NCBI GenBank assembly: GCA_003045895.1
Contig: PZPC01000038.1
Span: 1-49,746, forward strand
Source of the DNA: Bacteroidota bacterium
GTDB taxonomy: Bacteria; Bacteroidota; Bacteroidia; Chitinophagales; Saprospiraceae
Direction: 5' to 3'
DNA length: 49,746 nt
Part shown: positions 17,447 to 25,607 of the stretch, in pieces
Layout of the letters: each line of letters begins with the position of its first letter
Position numbering within the stretch: position 1 is the first letter of the stretch
Program-made: the position numbers and the translations under genes
The notes under the pieces: model-generated
Told to the model about the DNA's origin: nothing
What the model saw: only the letters and a program-made list of their open reading frames with translations
Database searches by the model: none

Positions 17447-17959
17447 TTATAACCTTCTAATGATATCCTCGGTTTTGTTGTACGCCGGGTTGGAATAGAT
17501 CATCCCGGAATCGCTGGAGCGGTCGAAGATGAAATCGTAACCGCGTTCAGCAGCGTAGCCTTCAATCGCCGCGTAGACTTTCTCCTGAATAGGTTGCACC
17601 AGTTCCTGCCGGCGCTTGAACAACGATCCCTCCGGACCAAAGCGCTCGCGTTGCAAGTCACGGACTTCCTTTTCTTTGTTCATAATCTCTTCTTCGCGGG
17701 TTTTGCGGGCATCTTCACTTAGAAGGACTTGCTCGGCCTGGTAACGGTTGTACATGCCTTTAATAACATCGTACTCCTGGGCAATTTCCTGCCGCCACTG
17801 GTTGGCTGTGCGGTCCAGTTCGGTTTGGGCTTCCTGGTATTCAGCAATATTTTCCAGGATCTCCTGCACATCTACGTAGGCGATCTTCTGGGCCTGGGCG
17901 GAAATGCTTAAAAACAGCAGCGCGCCGAGCAACAAGGTCAATGGTTTGCGGTACTTCAT
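17447..17959 (-). CDS. OmpH/Skp family periplasmic chaperone (second copy)
   Basis: From the ATG at 17959 it has 170 residues and opens with a signal peptide (MKYRKPLTLLLGALLFLSIS, then AQAQ); the upstream extension to 17998 places 13 residues before this and is less likely. The mature part begins IAYVDVQEILENI, has a long charged coiled coil, and ends with YDFIFDRSSDSGMIY. It is paralogous to the next gene. The two copies may form mixed or alternative trimers. It is the first gene of the ompH-ompH-murI set. Confidence 0.92.
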   Translation of the reverse strand: MKYRKPLTLLLGALLFLSISAQAQKIAYVDVQEILENIAEYQEAQTELDRTANQWRQEIAQEYDVIKGMYNRYQAEQVLLSEDARKTREEEIMNKEKEVRDLQRERFGPEGSLFKRRQELVQPIQEKVYAAIEGYAAERGYDFIFDRSSDSGMIYSNPAYNKTEDIIRRL

Positions 17960-18083
17960 AACGGGAAATGGATTTATTTTTATGAATTTCAAGGTCAAAA
18001 TTAAAATTTATCTTCACCTTGTGGACGTATAAACAACGAAAAAGATACAGAAATGGGTAATGCTCCCCCCCTCGGTTTAACGA

Positions 18084-18215
18084 TTGTTTAACGGCTCGCA
18101 GTTGTTTTTGCTTCTTGTTACCGTTTTTTTAACAAGTATTTTCTCTGCAATCCTGTTGTTTGCCCGCTGGAAGCAATTGGAAGCAGAAAACAAATTGCGG
18201 CGCACCATCGTTTAA
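18084..18215 (+). CDS. Possible small single-pass membrane protein (43 residues, TTG start)
   Basis: A short frame from TTG 18084 encodes one strong membrane segment (LFLLLVTVFLTSIFSAILLF) followed by a charged tail (ARWKQLEAENKLRRTIV). The hydrophobic/charged layout is protein-like and ends 60 bp before the M48 gene on the same strand. There is no ATG and no clear ribosome site, so this is tentative. Otherwise the gap 17960-18275 holds only A/T-rich sequence. Confidence 0.3.
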   Translation: MFNGSQLFLLLVTVFLTSIFSAILLFARWKQLEAENKLRRTIV

Positions 18216-18275
18216 GCATCCTCAGTGACGGGGCAACTGCAACTCCCCCCATCTAACCACTAATAATTCTACTCC

Positions 18276-19070
18276 ATGAGAAATGTACTCTTTTTCCTTG
18301 CCATTACCTGGTTGTTCTCCGCTGGCACCAGCTGCAGCAAGGGCGGCGGTCTTAACCTCTTCTCCGTCGAACAGGACATCGAACTGGGCCGCCAGGTAAG
18401 CCAGGAAATCAACAGCAACCCGTCAGAATTCCCCGTCTTGCGCGAGCAGGGCAACGAAGAAGTCTACCGCTATATCCGGAACCTCACCAACAACATCCTC
18501 AACTCTGGCAAAGTAGCCCACCGCAACGAGTTTGCCTGGGAAGTCAAGATCATCAACGACCCCGAGACACTCAATGCATTCGCTACGCCCGGCGGCTACA
18601 TTTATGTCTACACGGGCCTCATCAAATTCCTGGACTCCGAAGACCAACTAGCAGGCGTGCTGGGCCATGAGATCGCCCACGCCGCCCAACGCCACAGCAC
18701 CCAGCAGATGACCAAAACCTACGGCCTGCAGATGCTCGCCAGCGTGGTCACCGGCAAGTCGGACCCCGGTACGATTTCTCAAATTGCTCTGGGACTGGCC
18801 AGCCTCAACTTCAGTCGCGCCCACGAAACCGAAGCCGATGAATTTTCGGTCATCTACCTCTGCCCCACCAACTACAACGCGGCCGGAGCCGCCGGGTTCT
18901 TCCGCAAGATGGAGAACAGCGACAGCGCCCGACCTCCCCAGTTCTTGTCTACACACCCCAACCCCGGCAACCGGGTTGCCGACATCGAAGCCAAAGCCAA
19001 AGAATTAGGCTGCCGGGGCACCGCTACCAACCGCAGTGATTACGCCCGGATCAAACAGCTCCTGCAGTAG
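18276..19070 (+). CDS. M48 family metallopeptidase, lipoprotein (BepA/Oma1-like)
   Basis: This 264-residue protein has a lipoprotein-type signal (hydrophobic 4-15, Cys20 in GTSCSKGG). The catalytic zinc motif HEIAHAAQRH is central, and the third ligand Glu is in ARHETEADEF-like context (HETEADEFSVIYL). It lacks the C-terminal TPR region of BepA, so it is the compact form. M48 proteases of this type take part in outer-membrane protein quality control in the periplasm, which fits the neighbouring OmpH genes although these are divergent. A normal complete gene. Confidence 0.93.
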   Translation: MRNVLFFLAITWLFSAGTSCSKGGGLNLFSVEQDIELGRQVSQEINSNPSEFPVLREQGNEEVYRYIRNLTNNILNSGKVAHRNEFAWEVKIINDPETLNAFATPGGYIYVYTGLIKFLDSEDQLAGVLGHEIAHAAQRHSTQQMTKTYGLQMLASVVTGKSDPGTISQIALGLASLNFSRAHETEADEFSVIYLCPTNYNAAGAAGFFRKMENSDSARPPQFLSTHPNPGNRVADIEAKAKELGCRGTATNRSDYARIKQLLQ

Positions 19071-19167
19071 CCAGGCCTGGCGGGAAGCAAGCCTCCCTTT
19101 GCTGGAAAAAGGAAGGATGTGAGCACTTTTTTTTCGGGTTGCTTGCTTTTCCTGACACAAAACACTT

Positions 19168-19189
19168 ACTTTGCAAACCAAAGTACTTT
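19168..19189 (+). promoter_or_regulatory. Operator/promoter of the HTH_34 pair (copy 1)
   Basis: ACTTTG (19168-19173), 5-nt spacer, CAAAGT (19179-19184), then ACTTT. The same arrangement is found at 20186-20207. The sequence lies 1 bp before the ATG at 19191 and overlaps a -7-like TTACTTTG, with TTG at 19143-19145 at a suitable -33 distance. A short leader would follow. Confidence 0.6.
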
Positions 19190-19190
19190 A

Positions 19191-19853
19191 ATGAAAGAAT
19201 CTACCCGCCACCCCCTGGATCAACTGCGCGATATTCACCGCTTGATGGAGCGCACCAGTCGTTTTATCGGGCTAAGCGGTTTATCGGGGGTCGGAGCGGG
19301 TTGCTTTGCCCTCGCAGGTGCGGTATTGGCACAGTGGTACTTGCTGGCGGGCGGTCTGGCGAGCTACGGCCACTCGCTGTACCATTGGCCAGCGACGGTC
19401 CATCCCTGGGGTTGGTCGCCGGAAGTATTTTTCACCCTGGACGCCTGCTTTATCCTGGCTGGCGCCCTGAGCAGTGGCATCTACTTCACGACCCGCCGGG
19501 CGCAGCGCAAGGGACAGGCCATCTGGGATGCCCTTACCCAGCGCCTGCTCCTCAACCTGGCCATTCCCCTGCTGGCAGGCGGCATTTTCTGTTTGGCCTT
19601 GTTTTACCACGGTATCCCCGGCCTCGTGGCACCCACTACCCTGATCTTCTACGGCCTGGCGCTCATCAACGGCAGCAAGTATACCCTGAACGAACTGTAC
19701 TACCTGGGCCTCTGCGAGCTTGTGCTGGGTAGCGTTGGCCTGTTTTTTATCGGCAGCGGGCTCCTGCTCTGGACCCTGGGCTTCGGGGTACTGCACATCG
19801 GTTACGGTGTCTTTATGTACCGAAAATACGAACGCAACCCATCATCGCCATGA
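19191..19853 (+). CDS. Multipass membrane protein paired with a winged-helix regulator
   Basis: From the ATG at 19191 the protein has 220 residues; the start is supported by the operator just upstream. A short cytoplasmic N-terminus (LDQLRDIHRLMERTSRFIGLSG) precedes five or six membrane segments. It belongs to no family I can name with certainty, but proteins of this look are often encoded directly before an HTH_34 regulator in Bacteroidota. It overlaps that regulator by 4 bp (ATGA), so translation is coupled and the pair probably works together, perhaps as a membrane sensor and its repressor. Confidence 0.7.
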   Translation: MKESTRHPLDQLRDIHRLMERTSRFIGLSGLSGVGAGCFALAGAVLAQWYLLAGGLASYGHSLYHWPATVHPWGWSPEVFFTLDACFILAGALSSGIYFTTRRAQRKGQAIWDALTQRLLLNLAIPLLAGGIFCLALFYHGIPGLVAPTTLIFYGLALINGSKYTLNELYYLGLCELVLGSVGLFFIGSGLLLWTLGFGVLHIGYGVFMYRKYERNPSSP

Positions 19854-20161
19854 AAGAAATCATCAGCCATTTGCGCAAAGCCTTCGACCACCGGGTCCGC
19901 CTGGGGGTCATGTCCATCCTGATGGTTAACGACTGGGTCGACTTTACAACCCTGCGCGATAACCTGGAAGTGAGCGATGGCAATCTGGCCAGCCACCTGA
20001 AAGCCCTGGAAAAAGAAGGCTACACCGAGCTGCAAAAGCAATTTATCGACCGCCGGCCCAACACCAGCTACCGCGCCACCGCTAAGGGTCGCGCGGCCTT
20101 CCTGGACCACCTGAACTACCTCGAAAAAATCATCAATATGCAAAAAGAACAAACCGATTGA
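19850..20161 (+). CDS. Winged-helix transcriptional regulator (HTH_34/ArsR-like)
   Basis: This 103-residue protein is a single winged-helix domain: a helix around FDHRVRLGVMSILMVNDWVDF, the recognition helix region LEVSDGNLASHLKALEKEGYT, a wing (FIDRRPNTSYRATAKGR) and a C-terminal dimerisation helix. The pattern is that of PF13601. The gene starts inside the end of the membrane-protein gene. I infer that it controls its own operon and the next gene, since both carry the same ACTTTG-N5-CAAAGT palindrome over the promoter. No metal-binding cysteines are present. Confidence 0.88.
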   Translation: MKEIISHLRKAFDHRVRLGVMSILMVNDWVDFTTLRDNLEVSDGNLASHLKALEKEGYTELQKQFIDRRPNTSYRATAKGRAAFLDHLNYLEKIINMQKEQTD

Positions 20162-20183
20162 TACGGGGGTTTTTTTTGTCTAA

Positions 20184-20207
20184 TAACTTTGTATTTCAAA
20201 GTACTTT
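20184..20207 (+). promoter_or_regulatory. Operator/promoter of the Coq4-like gene (copy 2)
   Basis: TAACTTTG (20184-20191) is a perfect -7 match to TAnnTTTG and is the left arm of ACTTTG-N5-CAAAGT (20186-20202), followed by ACTTT. It is the same module as at 19168-19189. The ATG is at 20234. Confidence 0.65.
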
Positions 20208-20233
20208 TTGATATTAAAAATCAAGTGTAACTT

Positions 20234-20779
20234 ATGCTGAACCGCGATCTCCCCCACCCCCCCACGGTCATCCTCCAACTGCCGCTGCACAGCCTGCGGG
20301 GCCGCTTACTCAACCGGGCCTACGAGCTCACCTACCCGGTGTACGCCCATTTCACCCGGCGTGGCCAGCCGGCCTGGCAAATAGCACAAGCCGAACTGGT
20401 TCGTTTACCGCCGGGTAGCCTGGGCCGCCAGTTAGGCTATTTCCTCCAGGCATATGACCTGCAATTGATGCCGGGCTTCGAGCGCCACGATGTTTTTCAT
20501 ACGCTGCTGGGTTACGACACCACCGCTCCTGCGGAAGTGCAACTCCAATGGTGCCTGCTGGGCAACGGCAAGCGCAGTGTATACAGCCTGATCTCGGCGC
20601 TGGGCGGCGCCCTGTTCTTCCCCGAACACTGGGGCGATCTTCGGCGCGCCTACCGCCGGGGCCAATCGCTGCGACCTTTTCACCACTGGTATTTTGAGTA
20701 CCTGCTGCGCGAAAATCTGGCGGACCTTCGCGATTTTCTGGCAGGGAAGCCGGTATCGCCCAACCTGCCTTACGGCTAA
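20234..20779 (+). CDS. Coq4-like protein
   Basis: This 181-residue soluble protein has the key Coq4 signature RHDVFHTLLGYD, that is H-D-x-x-H followed about 12 residues later by Glu (PAEVQLQW); these residues bind zinc in Coq4. Coq4 is a ubiquinone-biosynthesis factor, but Bacteroidota use menaquinone, so the role here must differ or concern another isoprenoid lipid. The gene lies directly after the winged-helix regulator and shares its operator, which suggests it is a target of that regulator. The 280-bp gap downstream holds nothing I recognise. Confidence 0.75.
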   Translation: MLNRDLPHPPTVILQLPLHSLRGRLLNRAYELTYPVYAHFTRRGQPAWQIAQAELVRLPPGSLGRQLGYFLQAYDLQLMPGFERHDVFHTLLGYDTTAPAEVQLQWCLLGNGKRSVYSLISALGGALFFPEHWGDLRRAYRRGQSLRPFHHWYFEYLLRENLADLRDFLAGKPVSPNLPYG

Positions 20780-21059
20780 ATCATAAAAATGGCGGACTCC
20801 CCCTCAACTTCCCTTGCCCGCTGGTGAAGGGTCTGCTCCTGATAGGATCTACGCCACGCGGTGCAAATTCCAGGATAAAATGTTGGCAAATGGGCTAAAT
20901 ACCAGGAAATGAAAAAAAACAGGGCCAAAATCTAAGTTTTACAAACAAATGATCATATCTTCATGTATTAATAGCTGAAGACTTTCTCCCTATTCGTATA
21001 ATCAAAGGCTTGTTAGCGGTAGCGGAAAGTGGTTACAGACTTATATTTACTGAGACAAC

Positions 21060-22142
21060 ATGAAGAAAGTAGAAAGCGCTTATGCCTGCCCAAGGTACTC
21101 TTGGAACGCCACCCTGGTCTGGCTTGGAGTAGTCTTAGTACTGCTGCCAACCTGTACCAGGAACAACCCGGCAGCTGGTGATGCGGTAGCCTGGCCGGTG
21201 GGGCAGCACTTCCTTTCGGTGGACGAAGCAGCAGCGCTGCTGACCACGCACGATGAGGTGATCGTTTTTGAAATCAGTCCGACTGCCGACTACCAAGAGG
21301 CCCATATTGCGGGCGGCTATAACCTCTGGCGGCCCGACTACGAAAACAAGACCGATTTTCCTTACGAAGGCATGAGTGCCTCCCGGGAACAGATGGCGCA
21401 ATTGTTGGGTGCGCAGGGCGTATCTGCCCAGACGCCCATCCTGCTCTACGATGCCAAAGGCAGTGCCGATGCCCTTCGCCTGCTGTGGATACTGATTCGC
21501 TATGGTCATCCCAATGTAGCGGTAATTGACGGTGGCAAAACGGGCTGGCAACGGGCTGGATTCCCGCTAACCGCCATTGCTCCAGCGCCTAAGCTACCCA
21601 CCCATTACACCTTTCCACAACCGCCCGACAACCGCCAGGTAGCCACCCGCGCCGACGTGCTGGCTGCGCTGACCGACACCAACACCATCATCCTGGATAC
21701 GCGCGAACCGGAAGAGTATGCCGGTGCACCCTATATCAGCAAAGGTCAACTACACCCCTTCAAAGCAGGTGCCTATGCACGGGGCTGTATTCCTACGGCG
21801 GTGCACCTCAACTGGTCAGAAGCCGTAGATCTAAACGGCAACCACCAGATCAAATCGAAGGCAGCCCTACAATACAATTTCAACAAAATAAAGCTGTCGC
21901 CCAACAAAAAGATCATCACCTACTGCCAATCGGGCGTGCGCTCGGCCCATACGACCTACGTACTGACCGACCTGCTGGGATATACCGATGTCAGGAATTA
22001 CGATGGCTCCTGGATCGAATGGTCGTATTTCTACCTCAATGGCCAGCAAGTACCCATTGAGCAGCACACCAGCCAGGAAGCGTTTGACGAGGCTTATGCG
22101 GCCCTGGCAAAAAAGCTGAAAACACCCGAAATCATCCAATAA
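21060..22142 (+). CDS. Double-rhodanese sulfurtransferase, lipoprotein
   Basis: This 360-residue protein has a lipoprotein signal (hydrophobic segment then LLPTC, Cys ~32), so it is anchored outside the cytoplasm. Two rhodanese domains follow: the first (~50-170) lacks the active cysteine (LLYDAKGSADALRL), as in thiosulfate and mercaptopyruvate sulfurtransferases, and the second (~190-330) has the active loop TYCQSGVRSAHT. It should move sulfane sulfur from thiosulfate or a similar donor to an acceptor such as cyanide, a thiol or sulfite. It heads a same-strand run that includes a sulfite oxidase and a second rhodanese. Confidence 0.9.
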   Translation: MKKVESAYACPRYSWNATLVWLGVVLVLLPTCTRNNPAAGDAVAWPVGQHFLSVDEAAALLTTHDEVIVFEISPTADYQEAHIAGGYNLWRPDYENKTDFPYEGMSASREQMAQLLGAQGVSAQTPILLYDAKGSADALRLLWILIRYGHPNVAVIDGGKTGWQRAGFPLTAIAPAPKLPTHYTFPQPPDNRQVATRADVLAALTDTNTIILDTREPEEYAGAPYISKGQLHPFKAGAYARGCIPTAVHLNWSEAVDLNGNHQIKSKAALQYNFNKIKLSPNKKIITYCQSGVRSAHTTYVLTDLLGYTDVRNYDGSWIEWSYFYLNGQQVPIEQHTSQEAFDEAYAALAKKLKTPEIIQ

Positions 22143-22229
22143 CTTTAATGAAAAAATGCTGTTCAACAAGTATAATCGTTCCGCTTTTTTTTAATTTTAA
22201 ATGATATTCAACCCTTAATTCGAATAACC

Positions 22230-23261
22230 ATGATGGCAAAATATTGGGAACTCTTTGTTCAAGGCTACACGGGTTACGCCAAGTACCTGTGGCACGAAAT
22301 TACCCATCCCAGTTGGCACAACTACTTTTATTGGCTCATTCTTGTATCGCTGTTCTTTCTGGTGCTCGAAGTGATCATCCCCTGGCGGCGGAAACAACCG
22401 GTTCTGCGCAAAGATTTCTGGTTGGATGTGTTCTATATGTTTTTCAATTTCTTTCTCTTTTCCCTGATCATCTACAGTGCGGCTTCCAACGTGGTGGTCA
22501 ATCTGTTTAACGATGGGATCAAGGCTATTGCCGGCGGTTTTGATTTACAGGCCAACAACCCCCTCCGGTCCTTTCCCCTGTGGAGTGTGCTGTTGATTGG
22601 GTTTATTGTCCGCGACTTTGTACAGTGGTGGATCCACCGCTTGTTGCACAAATCCGATCGGTTGTGGGAGTTCCACAAGGTTCACCACTCCGTCGAGGAG
22701 ATGGGGTTTGCCGCCCATTTGCGCTACCACTGGATGGAGAACATCGTCTACCGCACCCTGGAGTATATTCCCCTCGCGCTGCTGGGCATTGGTCTCTACG
22801 ACTTTTTTATTATCCATATTTTCACCCTCGCCTGGGGGCACTACAACCACGCCAATATCAGTGTAAGTGGTTACGTGACCGGTGCCGTGCTCGGCACCCT
22901 TATTGGTCTCGTGGTGGCCAATGGCTTGTTGGATGTCAATCTCGTGCAAACGGATTCCTGGCTGGCCAAAACCGGCGTGGTGCTGGCCACGGCGGCAGCA
23001 AGCAGCCTGGTGCTGGGCAAGGTGATGAAATACATTTTCAACAGCCCCGATATGCACATCTGGCACCACTCCTACGAGCTGCCGAAGGAGCGGCGGCTGG
23101 GGGTCAACTTCGGCCTCACCCTGGCCATTTGGGACTATATTTTCAAAACGGCTTACATCCCCCACGATGGGCAGGATATTCGCCTGGGCTTTCCCGGCAT
23201 AGAGACCTTCCCCCACGATTTCGTGACCCAGTCTACCCACGGTTTTAAGCACCCCGAGTAG
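22230..23261 (+). CDS. Fatty acid hydroxylase / sterol desaturase superfamily protein
   Basis: This 343-residue membrane protein has the di-iron histidine clusters of the superfamily: HRLLH, HKVHHS and HIWHHSYELP, plus HYNHAN. Several membrane segments surround them. Enzymes of this group hydroxylate or desaturate lipids (fatty acids, sphingoid or sterol-like) using oxygen. Its place between a sulfurtransferase and a sulfite oxidase is unusual; one possibility is modification of sulfonolipids, which are common in this part of the Bacteroidota and use sulfite in their synthesis. That link is inference only. Confidence 0.87.
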   Translation: MMAKYWELFVQGYTGYAKYLWHEITHPSWHNYFYWLILVSLFFLVLEVIIPWRRKQPVLRKDFWLDVFYMFFNFFLFSLIIYSAASNVVVNLFNDGIKAIAGGFDLQANNPLRSFPLWSVLLIGFIVRDFVQWWIHRLLHKSDRLWEFHKVHHSVEEMGFAAHLRYHWMENIVYRTLEYIPLALLGIGLYDFFIIHIFTLAWGHYNHANISVSGYVTGAVLGTLIGLVVANGLLDVNLVQTDSWLAKTGVVLATAAASSLVLGKVMKYIFNSPDMHIWHHSYELPKERRLGVNFGLTLAIWDYIFKTAYIPHDGQDIRLGFPGIETFPHDFVTQSTHGFKHPE

Positions 23262-23299
23262 GCTTAAGTGTAAAATGTCCATCTGCTAAATTTCAGGAT

Positions 23300-24631
23300 A
23301 TGAAGCGTAAAGAAGAAGAAGAAAAGAAAATAGGCATTCACGAGTTGTACGCCCAAGACCCCGAGCAGGCCGACGAGTTGCTCTGGGGGCGTTCCACCAC
23401 TCCCGACAGCCGCCGCGGGTTCATCCGCAAGAGCGCCCTCACGGCCATGAGCCTGGCGCTGGGTGCCCGGATGGTCTTTGCCGAGAACTTTCCGGCGGGT
23501 ATGATCCCGGCAGGATTGGCCCACAGCGACGAACCGTTTGGTTTGCCGGGCAAGCACCCGGGGCTGATCATCCTCAACGACAAGCCCATCAACGCTGAAA
23601 CGCCCGCCGAACTCCTCGACGATGACCTGACGCCCAACGATCGCTTCTTCGTGCGCAACAACGGTACCCCCCCCACGGATATCAACCCAGCTACCTGGAC
23701 CCTAACCATCGAAGGGGAATCGGCGCAACAACGAAAATCCTATACCCTGGCCGAGTTGAAGGCCAAATTTGAACACCACACCTACCACCTCACCATCGAA
23801 TGCGGCGGCAATGGCCGCAAGGAATTCAATCCGCCCGCCAAGGGCAACCAGTGGACGGTGGGGGCCGTGGGCTGCGCAGCCTGGACCGGCGTACGCCTCC
23901 GCGACGTACTCAACGACGTAGGCGTCAAAAGCAACGCCGTCTACGTTGGCTACATCGGCGAAGACACCCACATTTCCGGCACCCCCGGCAAGGTGGTCAT
24001 CTCCCGCGGCGTACCCATCGACAAGGCCATGGAAGAGGAAAGCCTCATTGCCTGGTCCATGAACGGCCAGGATATACCCCTGCTCAATGGGTACCCGCTG
24101 CGCCTGGTATTTGGCGGCTATCCGGCTTCTTGCTCCGGTAAGTGGCTCTCCAAAATTTTGATCAGAAACAAGGTGCACGATGGGGAAAAGATGACCGGCC
24201 AGTCGTACCGCATGCCCTGCAAACCCGTTCCACCCGGTGCCAAGGTAGCTGACGAAGACATGTGTATCATCGAAAGCATGCCCATCAAATCGGTGGTGAC
24301 CTACCCCAAATCGGGCGCAACGATCAAGCGGGGACAACAACTCCCTATCCGGGGAAGTGCCTGGTCCGCTGAACGCCCCGTGGCGGAAGTTGCCTACTCG
24401 ATCGACTTCGGCGCCACCTGGCATCCCTGCACCCTGGCTACCCGTGCCAACCGCTACGCCTGGCAGCGGTTCAGTGCTAAAATCACCTTCCCGCAAGACG
24501 GCTACTACGAGGTGTGGGCCAAAGCTACCGACGACAACGGCGTCTCCCAACCCATGCTGGTTCCGGGCTGGAACCCCCGGGGCTACCTGAACAATGCTTG
24601 TCACCGGATCGCCATAAAAGTCGTCGTCTAA
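23300..24631 (+). CDS. Molybdopterin-dependent sulfite oxidase, catalytic subunit (SorA/SoxC-like)
   Basis: This 443-residue protein carries a twin-arginine motif (SRRGFIRK, residues 37-44) and a hydrophobic stretch, so it is exported folded. The molybdenum-ligand cysteine is C168 in IECGGNGR, and AVGCAAWTGVRL and the substrate/cofactor segment RLVFGGYPASCSGKWL follow. The C-terminal ~110 residues are the dimerisation domain (VAEVAYSIDFGATW). It should oxidise sulfite to sulfate in the periplasm. Its stop overlaps the start of the cytochrome gene (TAATG), which is the usual SorA-SorB arrangement. Confidence 0.93.
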   Translation: MKRKEEEEKKIGIHELYAQDPEQADELLWGRSTTPDSRRGFIRKSALTAMSLALGARMVFAENFPAGMIPAGLAHSDEPFGLPGKHPGLIILNDKPINAETPAELLDDDLTPNDRFFVRNNGTPPTDINPATWTLTIEGESAQQRKSYTLAELKAKFEHHTYHLTIECGGNGRKEFNPPAKGNQWTVGAVGCAAWTGVRLRDVLNDVGVKSNAVYVGYIGEDTHISGTPGKVVISRGVPIDKAMEEESLIAWSMNGQDIPLLNGYPLRLVFGGYPASCSGKWLSKILIRNKVHDGEKMTGQSYRMPCKPVPPGAKVADEDMCIIESMPIKSVVTYPKSGATIKRGQQLPIRGSAWSAERPVAEVAYSIDFGATWHPCTLATRANRYAWQRFSAKITFPQDGYYEVWAKATDDNGVSQPMLVPGWNPRGYLNNACHRIAIKVVV

Positions 24632-25125
24632 TGGAACAGCCACAACCACCCGTCAATTTCAGCCCCCTGCTCACGTTGGTGAAAATCATTTATTTCCTCT
24701 GCCTGGCGGGCATTGGCTACCTCACCCTGGGAGACACCATCTATGGCTGGCTACACCAGCCCCAACCCGTGCCCGCCGAAGCCCAGCAACGCCGGGCCAC
24801 CGCCACGCAAGTTGATGATTACGACAAAGTGGTGGACGGTATTCACGTGCAAACGGGGCTTATCTTCGCGCAGGGGTTTGAGGTGGTGCGCGGTACCTGT
24901 ACGGCCTGCCACTCCGCTAAACTGGTCACCCAAAACCGGGCAACCCGCGATGGCTGGCTACAAATGATCCGCTGGATGCAAGCCTCCCAGGGGCTCTGGG
25001 ATCTGGGGGACAATGAACCGATCATCCTCGATTACCTCGCCACGAATTACGCGCCCGAAGATACGGGCCGCCGCGCCAACCTGGACGTAGCGGCTATTGA
25101 ATGGTATATCTTGGAACTGAATTAA
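24631..25125 (+). CDS. Monohaem cytochrome c subunit of the sulfite oxidase (SorB-like)
   Basis: From the ATG at 24631 it has 164 residues; the frame runs further upstream only inside the sorA-like gene. One N-terminal membrane anchor (residues 12-32) precedes a periplasmic domain with a single haem c site, C90-TACH, and possible Met ligands in MIRWMQ. It should accept electrons from the molybdenum subunit. Translation is coupled to that subunit through a 1-bp TAATG overlap, so the two are made in step. Confidence 0.9.
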   Translation: MEQPQPPVNFSPLLTLVKIIYFLCLAGIGYLTLGDTIYGWLHQPQPVPAEAQQRRATATQVDDYDKVVDGIHVQTGLIFAQGFEVVRGTCTACHSAKLVTQNRATRDGWLQMIRWMQASQGLWDLGDNEPIILDYLATNYAPEDTGRRANLDVAAIEWYILELN

Positions 25126-25155
25126 CAAATAGCGTAGCTATTAGACGGGGTCAAC

Positions 25156-25169
25156 GTGATCTGCATCAC
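25156..25169. promoter_or_regulatory. CRP/FNR-type binding site
   Basis: GTGATCTGCATCAC is a 14-bp palindrome of the CRP/FNR form (GTGA-N6-TCAC). Its centre is about 41 bp before the transcription start inferred from the TATTTTTG box at 25192-25199, which is the classic class II activator position. Confidence 0.5.
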
Positions 25170-25191
25170 TAATGGTGGGTTGGCGATTGCC

Positions 25192-25199
25192 TATTTTTG
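25192..25199 (+). promoter_or_regulatory. -7 promoter element of the single-domain rhodanese gene
   Basis: TATTTTTG fits TAnnTTTG. No good -33 TTG lies at 19-21 bp, which agrees with a promoter that needs an activator at the palindrome upstream. Confidence 0.5.
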
Positions 25200-25226
25200 G
25201 CTCATAATACTCATAATATTGGAGCA

Positions 25227-25604
25227 ATGACCAAAGATTGTACGCCCAGCAGGTGGGATATCCTGCAACAAAAATTGCGCAACCTGACCACTCCCGAGGT
25301 GCCCGATTTTCTCCGCAACCATCCCCAGCTAGTCATTATTGACTGCCGCCGGCGTGCTGAATTTGCGGCCGCTCACTTTCCGCAAGCCAGGCATATCGAC
25401 TACCTGGCGCCTGATTTCTGGCCACAAATCACCCAACTTCCAACCGACCAGGTCTATCTGGTGTACTGTAACACCGGTCGCCGCAGTGCGCGAACCTGCA
25501 CCCTGATGCAAAATGGCGGATTCCAAAATGTCTATAATTTACGGGGAGGGTTACAGGCGTGGATGGACATCTACGGGAAGCACAGCCTGATAACCGGACA
25601 ATAG
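25227..25604 (+). CDS. Single-domain rhodanese
   Basis: I start at the ATG 25227 (125 residues), which has GGAG five bases upstream; a TTG ten codons earlier overlaps the promoter. It is a soluble single rhodanese domain with LVIIDCRRRAEFAAAHFPQA and the active cysteine in VYCNTGRRSAR. It probably handles persulfide sulfur in the cytoplasm. It closes the sulfur cluster and converges on the arsR-type gene with only 3 bp between the stops, so transcripts of the two overlap at their ends. Confidence 0.9.
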   Translation: MTKDCTPSRWDILQQKLRNLTTPEVPDFLRNHPQLVIIDCRRRAEFAAAHFPQARHIDYLAPDFWPQITQLPTDQVYLVYCNTGRRSARTCTLMQNGGFQNVYNLRGGLQAWMDIYGKHSLITGQ

Positions 25605-25607
25605 CAA

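Noticed and set aside
16842-17959. bamA expected next to the ompH-ompH-murI genes
   Set aside because: The sequence upstream is a 316-bp gap and then a divergent M48 gene; no BamA-like barrel or POTRA domain is present.
20780-21059. tRNA or small RNA in the gap after the Coq4-like gene
   Set aside because: No cloverleaf, T-loop motif or stable hairpin with T-tract was found.
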